A stretch of DNA of 64,000 nt. Source: Arsukibacterium sp. UBA3155 (GTDB lineage: Bacteria; Pseudomonadota; Gammaproteobacteria; Enterobacterales; Alteromonadaceae). Below, one piece after another: positions 56,740 through 64,000 of the stretch (its first letter is position 1; each line of letters begins with the position of its first letter). Position numbers and translations under genes: made by a program. Under the pieces are notes generated by a model. It searched no databases, had not been told where the DNA came from, and saw only the letters and a list, made by a program, of their open reading frames with translations. The stretch spans positions 186,001 to 250,000 of the forward strand of contig DEYP01000025.1 in NCBI GenBank assembly GCA_002364615.1, read 5' to 3'.

Positions 56740-59700
56740 TCATTGATTAGTAAGCTCGCGCCAGGATACCCGGCCGCGAAGTACTCCGGGAGCAACAGTT
56801 AAATTAGCAATACGGGTATCCGCTAAACCCACAACCATTTTGTCCTCAAAAAATACCGGTTCGCTTGGCATACCGTCAAAACGGACGCCAGTGACCGGCA
56901 CTACAACGTCATCAACCGTTAAGCCATCTTCACTATCCACCACACCGTCATTGTTTCTATCGAAAAATAAATAACTTAAACGACTGCCGGTATAGGGGCT
57001 AACGGACATAACCCAACCACTACCCTGAGGGTTACAGTCATTGTCGCCCGGCGTAATGGTATTGATCACCAGACTATTACCGACCAGCTGAGGCCGGTTA
57101 ACTATCCGTTCTCTGGCATCACCTAAATCGATATACCAGCCCCGCATACTTAACATATCGTAAGGCGCACCAGGCTCAATAACCCTGGCATTATCAGCCT
57201 GTGACACGATATCACGTTGTTTTAAATCTGCTCTGCCATTAATCACAATACCGTCACGAATGCCATACCAGCTATTTGGATCGCTTAGCAGTGGGTCTTC
57301 GCTGGACAGCATTTTACCGGTACCAAAAAATACCCATAAATGGCCGGTTTCCGGCTGCGCAGATAAAGACAGACCACCGGTTATCGCTTGCGCATCGCCT
57401 ACGGCATCTTTGGCAGCAAATAAAGGCTGACCACTGTAAGCAACATTCCATTCTGATGGATTAGTAGAAGAAAGATCAAACTTCCAGATATTGCCTAATA
57501 AATCACCGCCAAAGAACCAATCGGTATTGCCGTCGCCAGTCGCATCCCAGCCCTCAACCTGGCCTAAACCATTTGGTGAACCACTGGTGGTCTCCAGTTT
57601 TTTCAAAACTTCACCATTGGCCAGGTCTATAATCAGCAACCCTGCTTTATTGGTGCTGTTGTTATAACCGTAGCCCGCGACTGCCACCCATTTACCGTTA
57701 TTCAAACGGGCAATAACCGGTTTATTTGTCGTCACGCCAAGTTCAGGATAACGCTTATCCCAAAGTACTTTACCTGCAGCGGTTGCCGACGTTAAGGCAG
57801 AGGGGTCAGTAACATCAATGGCAAATAAACTATCACCACCACGGCCCAGTGAACCCAGCAATATTGAACGCCAGGCACTACCTATATAAGCATCAAACAC
57901 CACAGAAGAGCCATCAACATAATATTTATGTTGATACTCAGGATCTGCGTAAGATTCTAAATCTGCATCTTCAGTTAAGATCTGTCTTGGCACATAGGCC
58001 ATCACTTCAGTACCGTTGCTGCCGTTGAACGCATGCAACATACCGTCGTTCGCACCAACATAAACCATAGGCGCTCTGGCAGCATTACTGATTAAAAACG
58101 ACCGGTAGCTGCTGGCACCGTCCCAGTTATACCGTTGGTAATTGCGGTTAACCGGCGCGGCAAGATAAAGTGGCGAAGAGTTAGCAATATCACCCAGCAA
58201 CGACACCCGACGCCGGAACTGGGCACTATCACCTACCTCCAGCGATTGATCACCACGCAGGTAATTAATCAGGTTAATTTTGCCACTCAAGGCATTGCCA
58301 TCAGCAGTCACATTAGTTGGTGTAAAGTCGGCAGCGATGCCACTGGTTTTGCCAAATAAAATTTTGCGACTGTCCCAAGCCGGGAAATTTGACTCCCATA
58401 TGGGGGTATTCACATCGTCAATATTAAAGGACTTCAGCGAACCACTCCACTCACCAGAGTTAAAGCTACCCTGGTACACGAAGTTATCAGCCTGCATTGA
58501 GGTGGTAGTACCTGCCAGGTTAGATGCAGACGCTACACGGTCAATAATCGCAGTAAGCGTACGCTCCAGCTTTGATGCAAACTCATCCGGTTTATCGGCA
58601 GTGAAAAAGCCACCCCGACCATTCACAGAGGCATGCAGTAAATCATCGATTTTTGCTGGATTTGAACTTGGACTAAGCCAATTGATCGTGGCACCGCTGT
58701 TTATTGCCGCGAAGGCATCATCTGGTTCAATATTACCAACAACGCCTAAACCAATACCGAAGGTGACCATATGCTGCCAGAATGCTGGATTGATGGTACT
58801 GGTGGGTACCCGGTTATCCAGATCAGTGCGTAAATCGGCCTTCCAAAACTTCATCGCTATATCAGCTAACGTTTTGTTACGGCTATCTGAAAAAGGCGCA
58901 ACCGGTGTATAAGTGTAATTTCCGCCAGTATCGCCGACAGGTCTTAAAATAGTGGTTCCAGCGGTACCGTCTTGGTTACCTACTGAAATATCATCGGAAT
59001 CTGACCAATAGCCATCCGTCATTAATATCGTAAAACTCTGTCTGCACGATATATGATCAACAGGTGCTTCCGTACCTGAACCCGGGTTAACTCCCCAAGG
59101 GCCTTTACTATCGTCTCTGGAGTAATATTCGCCTGCCGCATTTAGCGCCGATAGCAAGGGTGTACCTGCAGCTGGCATCGCTCTGTTATATAAATCACTA
59201 AAGAAAGTTGCTTTAGCACCCTCTTTAAACTCGCGCACACCTCGAACGATAACACTCGTGTTGACACCATCAACACTTGAGCTAGATTTATTCAAAGCAC
59301 CAAAGCCAACCCGCATTTTCTCTGATTGACCGACAAAGGCACGGCCGATACCTGCTCTACTGGTCAGAATACGCGAACGGTGATAAGTGTACCAATTGGC
59401 AAAATTCTGAATTTCCTGGGCGTATGTACATACGCCCGCAGTACAATCTGTACGGCTTGTCCGGCCATGACCACTATAAACCGCGGTGGTAGGTTTTATT
59501 TCGACTTTGGTGTAATTGCCCCAGACCCAGTTACTGCCGCCATTATGATTAAAATATGACGCCGGCCAAAAATTTCTTACTGATTCATCACTTTCCGTAG
59601 TACAGCCACCCGTGCTGCTGGTACAACGCACCCAACGGCTATCGTTATAGTTAGAGTTGGTCACCGTCAAATTTCGGGCCCTACTATTCACTGCGCTACT

Positions 59701-60156
59701 TGGGCAAGAGCCTGTTCTGACTGGGTTATGCCACGCACAAGAGGGATTGGCATTTGGCATAGCCGTACCATCTGCGTTCACCCAGGTTTTATAGGTTACA
59801 GAAGGGTCGTAGTAACTTTTATTCATTTGCGGCGAACGGGAAAAAGCATTATAAGGCTGACCATCCTGCACCGTGGGCACCCGGTTATTATAATCTCCAG
59901 CTTCGTAAATACCGTCAGCACGAGGAAAGATATAACGGGCGCTTTCTAAAATTGCTTCATCGGGTAACAATTCAAATTGCATCGAACCGGAGTCATCGAT
60001 AATAAACATAATATTCGGTGGTACAGAGCTACCGGTTTGCAACGGCGTTTGCGAAATTTCTATTGCCGCATGCGCTACCGCTGAGCCAAATAACATGCTC
60101 GCCAGAAAAGCACACTTCACTGGCAGCATTTTTGAGCGTAATAATTTCATTGTCAT
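56740..60156 (-). CDS. pilY1: Type IV pilus tip adhesin PilY1
   Basis: 1138 residues. Signal peptide (about 1-30, FGSAVAHA). A von Willebrand A domain follows with MIDAS motif [11 protein letters not shown] near 50. The C-terminal part is a beta-propeller (about 670-1000) with [21 protein letters not shown] and the calcium loop [17 protein letters not shown] second Ca-type loop [12 protein letters not shown] is near the end. PilY1 promotes pilus extension, adhesion and surface sensing. It follows pilX after four bases and overlaps the longest pilE frame. Confidence 0.95.
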   Translation of the reverse strand: MTMKLLRSKMLPVKCAFLASMLFGSAVAHAAIEISQTPLQTGSSVPPNIMFIIDDSGSMQFELLPDEAILESARYIFPRADGIYEAGDYNNRVPTVQDGQPYNAFSRSPQMNKSYYDPSVTYKTWVNADGTAMPNANPSCAWHNPVRTGSCPSSAVNSRARNLTVTNSNYNDSRWVRCTSSTGGCTTESDESVRNFWPASYFNHNGGSNWVWGNYTKVEIKPTTAVYSGHGRTSRTDCTAGVCTYAQEIQNFANWYTYHRSRILTSRAGIGRAFVGQSEKMRVGFGALNKSSSSVDGVNTSVIVRGVREFKEGAKATFFSDLYNRAMPAAGTPLLSALNAAGEYYSRDDSKGPWGVNPGSGTEAPVDHISCRQSFTILMTDGYWSDSDDISVGNQDGTAGTTILRPVGDTGGNYTYTPVAPFSDSRNKTLADIAMKFWKADLRTDLDNRVPTSTINPAFWQHMVTFGIGLGVVGNIEPDDAFAAINSGATINWLSPSSNPAKIDDLLHASVNGRGGFFTADKPDEFASKLERTLTAIIDRVASASNLAGTTTSMQADNFVYQGSFNSGEWSGSLKSFNIDDVNTPIWESNFPAWDSRKILFGKTSGIAADFTPTNVTADGNALSGKINLINYLRGDQSLEVGDSAQFRRRVSLLGDIANSSPLYLAAPVNRNYQRYNWDGASSYRSFLISNAARAPMVYVGANDGMLHAFNGSNGTEVMAYVPRQILTEDADLESYADPEYQHKYYVDGSSVVFDAYIGSAWRSILLGSLGRGGDSLFAIDVTDPSALTSATAAGKVLWDKRYPELGVTTNKPVIARLNNGKWVAVAGYGYNNSTNKAGLLIIDLANGEVLKKLETTSGSPNGLGQVEGWDATGDGNTDWFFGGDLLGNIWKFDLSSTNPSEWNVAYSGQPLFAAKDAVGDAQAITGGLSLSAQPETGHLWVFFGTGKMLSSEDPLLSDPNSWYGIRDGIVINGRADLKQRDIVSQADNARVIEPGAPYDMLSMRGWYIDLGDARERIVNRPQLVGNSLVINTITPGDNDCNPQGSGWVMSVSPYTGSRLSYLFFDRNNDGVVDSEDGLTVDDVVVPVTGVRFDGMPSEPVFFEDKMVVGLADTRIANLTVAPGVLRGRVSWRELTNQ

Positions 60157-60160
60157 ATCC

Positions 60161-60679
60161 TCAGCGGCGCCAGATAGTTTGCAAAGTCACTTCAGCCCGG
60201 CCCGGTGTGGCCGGGGTCCTGGCAGTAATCCGAAAGGTAGGTTGTAAACAGCCTACCGGAGGTGTAGTGGCACGGTCACAGAGTGGTGGGAAAGCCCAGT
60301 CTCCCATATACTCCACAATATAGATTGCCGGGTTGGCCAGGCCAGTGTTCATTGGTGGTGCCCCTAACCAGGTTGCCGGCACACCCGGTGCCCAGCGATC
60401 GGCAGCAACCGGATCTGGAATATCATAAAAACCCGCGTTATTAATTAAAGCTACCGGACCACCAGGCAGCGGTGCGGTATCCAGAGTTCGCTCTGCAACT
60501 AACAAGGCAGCTTCGGCTTGCTGTAACGCAAGCTGGCGATCATGTAAATTACCTGTCATCTGTTCCTGGACAGTGGTACGTTTCATATTACTGACAGCCA
60601 GCAAGGTTATTGCCAATAGCAACAGTAAACTGACGACCAGAGCGACGCCCTGTTGTTTAGAATATAACTTGTGCACCAT
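60161..60679 (-). CDS. pilX: Minor pilin PilX
   Basis: 172 residues. Leader MVHKLYSKQQG, then VALVVSLLLLLAITLLAVSN without Glu+5, and MKRTTVQEQMTGNLHDRQLALQQAEAAL, the PilX signature. Its start lies inside the end of pilW (23-base overlap). Minor pilin connecting PilY1 to the pilus tip. Confidence 0.93.
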   Translation of the reverse strand: MVHKLYSKQQGVALVVSLLLLLAITLLAVSNMKRTTVQEQMTGNLHDRQLALQQAEAALLVAERTLDTAPLPGGPVALINNAGFYDIPDPVAADRWAPGVPATWLGAPPMNTGLANPAIYIVEYMGDWAFPPLCDRATTPPVGCLQPTFRITARTPATPGRAEVTLQTIWRR

Positions 60680-61637
60680 TACCCCCTAACCTGTTACGAA
60701 GTGACACCAGAAAACTAATATTCCGGACGCTATCTGGAACTTCGAGCCCTTGCATTACCGCCTCGTCCAGCTCAACAGTGACATTTACCGCGATAATCCT
60801 GCCCCAGTTGCCAGCGGCAGTCACCGCTGCAGCGGTTTCAAAATTCATCGTAATACCGTTTAAAAACAGCATTTGCATATCAACGACACCAAACAACACT
60901 TCTTCGTTAACCTGGCTATCACCAATTAAGGAAGCGCGATATAACGAATGCACTGCTGCGTCATCCTGACTGGGTGCCACAAACCAGGCTATTGACTCAA
61001 AGCGCATAAACATCGCGTTGTTGGTAAAACTTCGCGCTGGTGCGGTACCCGGAACCCATGGGCTGATAAACCCCAAATTAGCATCGGCATTTAAACCATT
61101 GTCATCATGAGTTACGGTATCACCTGTAACCGTTGCTACTTGAAAAATACTGGCCTCATTTTCGTCACATGCGATAGCTACCTCTCCGGCATCCACCACT
61201 GAATCAGCATTTAAGGTAAACGTTGTGCCGTCATAATTGCGGATAGAATTACTGTTACCCGCAGCAAACATCAATCGTAAAGCCTGAGTATCATTTTTTG
61301 GCGCAAGCCCGTTAATTGCCGGTGCTGGTGCGGCTATTCCAACAATGCCAGAACCATTAGTCCAGTCTGCCCAAGCCGGGCGCACTCCGGCTAACGCGAT
61401 AGTATTGCCCACTCTGGGAGAGTTATTGCAACCTGAAAAGCCGGCATTACGAATATCCTGTGACATTAACTGAAAACTAAGGCGAGCCGTGCTTTGCAGT
61501 TCGCTTAATGCCATATTTGCCCGACTGGTAGTTTGGTTGGCAATAAAGACACCAATAACGCCGCCAAGAACTACTAATCCCAGTACCATGGCAATCATTA
61601 ACTCAACCAGTGAAAAACCCTGCTGTTTAATTTTCAT
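60657..61637 (-). CDS. pilW: Minor pilin PilW
   Basis: 326 residues. Leader MKIKQQG, then FSLVELMIAMVLGLVVLGGVIGVF (Glu+5), followed by ARLSFQLMSQDIRNAGFSGC, the PilW motif with a conserved Cys. The ATG overlaps the pilV stop by four bases. Part of the tip-priming minor-pilin complex. Confidence 0.94.
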   Translation of the reverse strand: MKIKQQGFSLVELMIAMVLGLVVLGGVIGVFIANQTTSRANMALSELQSTARLSFQLMSQDIRNAGFSGCNNSPRVGNTIALAGVRPAWADWTNGSGIVGIAAPAPAINGLAPKNDTQALRLMFAAGNSNSIRNYDGTTFTLNADSVVDAGEVAIACDENEASIFQVATVTGDTVTHDDNGLNADANLGFISPWVPGTAPARSFTNNAMFMRFESIAWFVAPSQDDAAVHSLYRASLIGDSQVNEEVLFGVVDMQMLFLNGITMNFETAAAVTAAGNWGRIIAVNVTVELDEAVMQGLEVPDSVRNISFLVSLRNRLGGNGAQVIF

Positions 61638-62050
61638 GGCATTACCTGCGTTACAATTTCGTTATTAGCACCTAACCGCTCATCACCCCAGTTAATTTTT
61701 ACGGTATAACGGTCTACATCCCAGCTTACTTCAGGGCATGTTTCCTGACGGGTAGCTTCTTTAACATCCAGCACCCAGTTAGCGGTTCCTAATTCCGTAC
61801 TGCCTACACAATCACTGAATGCATAATTACCTAACCGTGCCTGTGCCGGGTTGGCACGTAACAGTTCCGCCAGAGAATCAGTAAGAATCACCGCCATGGT
61901 GCGCTCCAACGAGCTGTTAGTATTACGCATACTGGATGTCTGTAACGCGGCAACGCCCAGCAAACCGATCCCCAGCACCAACACCGATACCAGTACTTCC
62001 AGTAAGGATACGCCATGCTGTTTTTTTAAACCTAATGGGTGATTTCTCAT
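61634..62050 (-). CDS. pilV: Minor pilin PilV
   Basis: 138 residues from the ATG at 62048-62050, with AAGG eight bases upstream; a GTG three codons earlier overlaps that Shine-Dalgarno. Leader ends KKQHG, then VSLLEVLVSVLVLGIGLLGVAALQ with Glu+5, and SSLERTMAVILTDSLAELLRANP. Second gene of the main minor-pilin operon. Confidence 0.92.
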   Translation of the reverse strand: MRNHPLGLKKQHGVSLLEVLVSVLVLGIGLLGVAALQTSSMRNTNSSLERTMAVILTDSLAELLRANPAQARLGNYAFSDCVGSTELGTANWVLDVKEATRQETCPEVSWDVDRYTVKINWGDERLGANNEIVTQVMP

Positions 62051-62063
62051 TTTTAGCACCTTA

Positions 62064-62681
62064 TCAAACCGGATTAGCCGGGGTTGGACAGCTATCAGCT
62101 ACATCATTACTCACCACCCGGGTACGGCCCCCGGAGCGAAGCTCAATATCCCGACTATTCGGGGTAATGGGGTTGTCTGGCAGACAAATACGTATAATGC
62201 CATTTAAGGCGTTATTGGCGGTACCGCTGCGAATTAATCCCTGCGGACTAAACCGGATAGAACTCCCGGTACTACCAATTGTTGCCTCCACCACACTGTC
62301 ACTGCCCTGAACCGTTAAATTGGATGACAACATCACGCTGCTGGCAATCGGAGTGGCGTCAATAGTGCCGCGAACTAACCAGCCCTGCCAACCCGCTGAA
62401 GGCGCCGCGGAGCAAGTTTCGCCATCTGCAGAATGACAAAAAATCATGCTTTGGTTCTGCTTTATAGCTTCGGTTCTGGCCAGAATAAGGCCGGCCAGAA
62501 TATCGTTAGCCTGAGATGTAAGCCGGTTACTGTTCACCAAACTGGCGAAGCTCGGCACCGCCACAGTCAGCACTATGGCTAACACCGCGACGGTTACCAT
62601 CAATTCAATCAGGGTAAAGCCATATTGCCAGCCGATGGGTAAGTGCTGGTTCTGCCTGTTATCTGCAACCACTAATGCCAT
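62064..62681 (-). CDS. fimU: Minor pilin of the GspH/FimT-FimU family
   Basis: 205 residues from the ATG at 62679-62681, preceded by GGGA at eight bases; a start four codons upstream has no Shine-Dalgarno. Leader ends WQYG, then [21 protein letters not shown] with Glu+5. The globular GspH domain has a disulphide-type Cys pair (FCHSADGETC) and the RFSPQGLIRSG motif. First gene of the operon, 150 bases from the AlgR-like gene, as in the Pseudomonas fimU operon order. Confidence 0.9.
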   Translation of the reverse strand: MALVVADNRQNQHLPIGWQYGFTLIELMVTVAVLAIVLTVAVPSFASLVNSNRLTSQANDILAGLILARTEAIKQNQSMIFCHSADGETCSAAPSAGWQGWLVRGTIDATPIASSVMLSSNLTVQGSDSVVEATIGSTGSSIRFSPQGLIRSGTANNALNGIIRICLPDNPITPNSRDIELRSGGRTRVVSNDVADSCPTPANPV

Positions 62682-62831
62682 AGTGTTTCCCATTTCTGTG
62701 TTATTTAATTGATTAAAACTTTTTGATAGCGTTACCCTAACAAAAGGCGTTGTCTATTCCTATTGCGACCCGGACTAAAGGTTTATTCTGCCGATAAGCG
62801 GCATCGTGTCTAAACGGTTATTACCGCCACG

Positions 62832-63554
62832 TTAACTCCGGTTGAGCTTTAACGCCTCTTTTACCTGACCGAGCGCCCGGCGACTAACTTCCAGCCGGTC
62901 GTCAAGCGCGAATAACTCAATATAATGTTTGCCATCAGCGGTTGACCGTAACGCACTAAAATAGCTTTTGTTTATTAACGTACTACGGTGAATACGCACC
63001 AATTGCTCGGGAAAGCGTTGCTGCAATTGATTCAGGCTAAGCTCCAGTAAAGCTTCACCGTCTTCAAAAACCATGCGTACGTATTTACTGTCAGCACTAA
63101 AATATTGCACTTTGCTTAGTCCAATCTGGCGGGTTGCGGATCCAAGCTGATAGCTGATAGTCTCATCTGCTGCTGCCTGGCGACCGATGTGCGCCCGGGT
63201 TCGATTCCCCAGCCGAGCCAGCGCTGCAGCAAGCCGTTCAGCTGAAACCGGCTTTAAAATATAATCCGCCGGGCAAACCTGATACGCATCCAGCGCATGC
63301 TGTGGGTGCGCTGTGACAAATATAATAGCCGGTGGCAGCGCCTGACTGGCCAGAGTCGCGGCCAGTTGCAGACCATCACCACCTGGCATGGCGATATCCA
63401 GCAGCAATACATCGGGCTGCAATTGTCGGCACATTGTCAGCGCTTGCTGGCTGTTATGCGCCTCACCAACACAACTGAAACCGCTAATCGGCCCAAGTAA
63501 ACGTCGAAGCCTGGCTCTTGCCAGTGGTTCATCATCAACAATCAGTACTTTCAT
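62832..63554 (-). CDS. LytTR-family response regulator (AlgR-like)
   Basis: 240 residues. Receiver domain 1-120: VDDEPLARARLRRLL, phospho-acceptor in VLLLDIAMPGGDGL, VTAHPQHALDAY, and LKPVSAERL. LytTR DNA-binding domain about 135-238: YFSADSKYVRMVFEDGE, and VRIHRSTLINKSYFS. It overlaps the kinase gene by four bases. In Pseudomonas, AlgR activates the fimU-pilE operon; the neighbouring operon here makes the same role likely. I did not find a clear AlgR-type box in the 150-base gap. Confidence 0.9.
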   Translation of the reverse strand: MKVLIVDDEPLARARLRRLLGPISGFSCVGEAHNSQQALTMCRQLQPDVLLLDIAMPGGDGLQLAATLASQALPPAIIFVTAHPQHALDAYQVCPADYILKPVSAERLAAALARLGNRTRAHIGRQAAADETISYQLGSATRQIGLSKVQYFSADSKYVRMVFEDGEALLELSLNQLQQRFPEQLVRIHRSTLINKSYFSALRSTADGKHYIELFALDDRLEVSRRALGQVKEALKLNRS

Positions 63555-64000
63555 CCGCCCGGGCCAGCCTGGTTTTTAGGAAGCACCAGTTTAACCCGGA
63601 ACTGTCCATTAACAATACTGCGGTTTAAACTGGCGCTGTCGCCAAAATACAGTTGCAAGCGTTGCCGGATATTGGCCAGCGCCACGCCATTACTGCGGCT
63701 TCTATCCAGCGCAGGTGCAAAAGGATTAGTAATAAGCACAGTAACCGACTGAGTACTGTTAATCAGTTCAATATCAATGGTACCGCCATATTGCGCGCTT
63801 TCAATACCGTGACGCACGGCATTTTCCAGCAAAGGCTGTATGGTCAGCGCCGGTACCTGTAATTTGGGTAAGCTTGCTGGTAACTGCCAGTTCTGGCACA
63901 TGCGCTCACCCAGCCGCCACTGCTCCAGCGCCAGATATTGCCTGGCAAGGGTCAGCTCATCGGTCAGACTAATTTGCTCGCCCGCATGCATTGCCGCACG
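63551..64000 (-). CDS. LytS/AlgZ-type sensor histidine kinase (partial, 3' part)
   Basis: The last 149 residues of a kinase whose N-terminus lies beyond the window. Visible are the His-kinase helix (LTLARQYLALEQWRLGER), the N box LTIQPLLENAVRHGIE and the G box RSNGVALANIRQRLQLYFG of the non-classical HPK8-type ATPase. It precedes and overlaps the AlgR-like regulator, so they are a cognate pair. The membrane sensing part is not in the window. Confidence 0.9.
   Translation of the reverse strand, partial: RAAMHAGEQISLTDELTLARQYLALEQWRLGERMCQNWQLPASLPKLQVPALTIQPLLENAVRHGIESAQYGGTIDIELINSTQSVTVLITNPFAPALDRSRSNGVALANIRQRLQLYFGDSASLNRSIVNGQFRVKLVLPKNQAGPGG

Noticed and set aside
62682-62831. AlgR binding boxes before fimU
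   Set aside because: No convincing match to CCGTTCGTC was seen on either strand.

Overview
This 64 kb window is chromosomal DNA from a gammaproteobacterium. The gene families and orders (carA-carB-greA, dnaK-dnaJ, grpE beside hrcA, bamE opposite rnfH-ratA, smpB followed by ssrA with an ANDENYALAA tag, a fimU-pilVWXY1E type minor-pilin operon) fit the Alteromonadales/Chromatiaceae area around Rheinheimera, Alishewanella and Arsukibacterium. That placement is inferred from protein style and has not been searched. I see no insertion sequence, phage, CRISPR array or rRNA; the only RNA gene recognised is tmRNA.

Layout. 0-7 kb: an ECF-like sigma factor with a membrane-spanning C-terminal half, then greA, carB, carA and dapB on the minus strand, with an attenuator-like hairpin in the carA leader. 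7-14.6 kb: an iron alcohol dehydrogenase, a SCO1 lipoprotein, a TPR protein, an LplT-PlsC fusion and an NhaC-type antiporter. 14.5-17.2 kb: a tightly coupled four-gene minus-strand cassette (Tat-signal protein, 59-residue peptide, HprK-like kinase, nucleotidyltransferase), the best candidate for an undescribed system. 17.4-31 kb: an M48 protease, dnaJ, dnaK, a signalling group (Hpt-REC-REC-GGEEF protein, GAF/PAS histidine kinase, CheY-like protein), a D-lactate dehydrogenase-like flavoprotein, grpE and hrcA. Both heat-shock units have good sigma-32-type promoters.

31-41 kb: nadK, recN with tandem LexA boxes, bamE, rnfH, ratA, smpB, ssrA, a 7TMR-DISM diguanylate cyclase, an amidohydrolase lipoprotein and arfB. 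41-46 kb: an exosortase-associated acyltransferase, a YdjM-like membrane hydrolase, and a Zrg-like zinc-uptake set (DUF2796, ABC ATPase, FtsX permease, DUF3299). 46.3-50.8 kb: three consecutive overlapping or abutting photolyase/cryptochrome genes of three different subfamilies. 50.8-52 kb: glnB and nadE.

52-64 kb is devoted to type IV pili. A canonical minor-pilin operon (fimU-pilV-pilW-pilX-pilY1-pilE) sits beside an AlgZ/AlgR-type two-component pair. It is followed by a second, divergent minor-pilin cluster (pilV, pilW, pilX, a 392-residue PilY1-like protein without the vWA domain, pilE, and a separate fimT on the plus strand). The two clusters could build alternative pilus tips.

Several start codons were moved from the longest open frame on the basis of Shine-Dalgarno position and family length (carA TTG, dnaK, nadK, ratA, rnfH, arfB GTG, glnB, pilE, pilV, fimU, the FeS photolyase and the Tat-signal protein).
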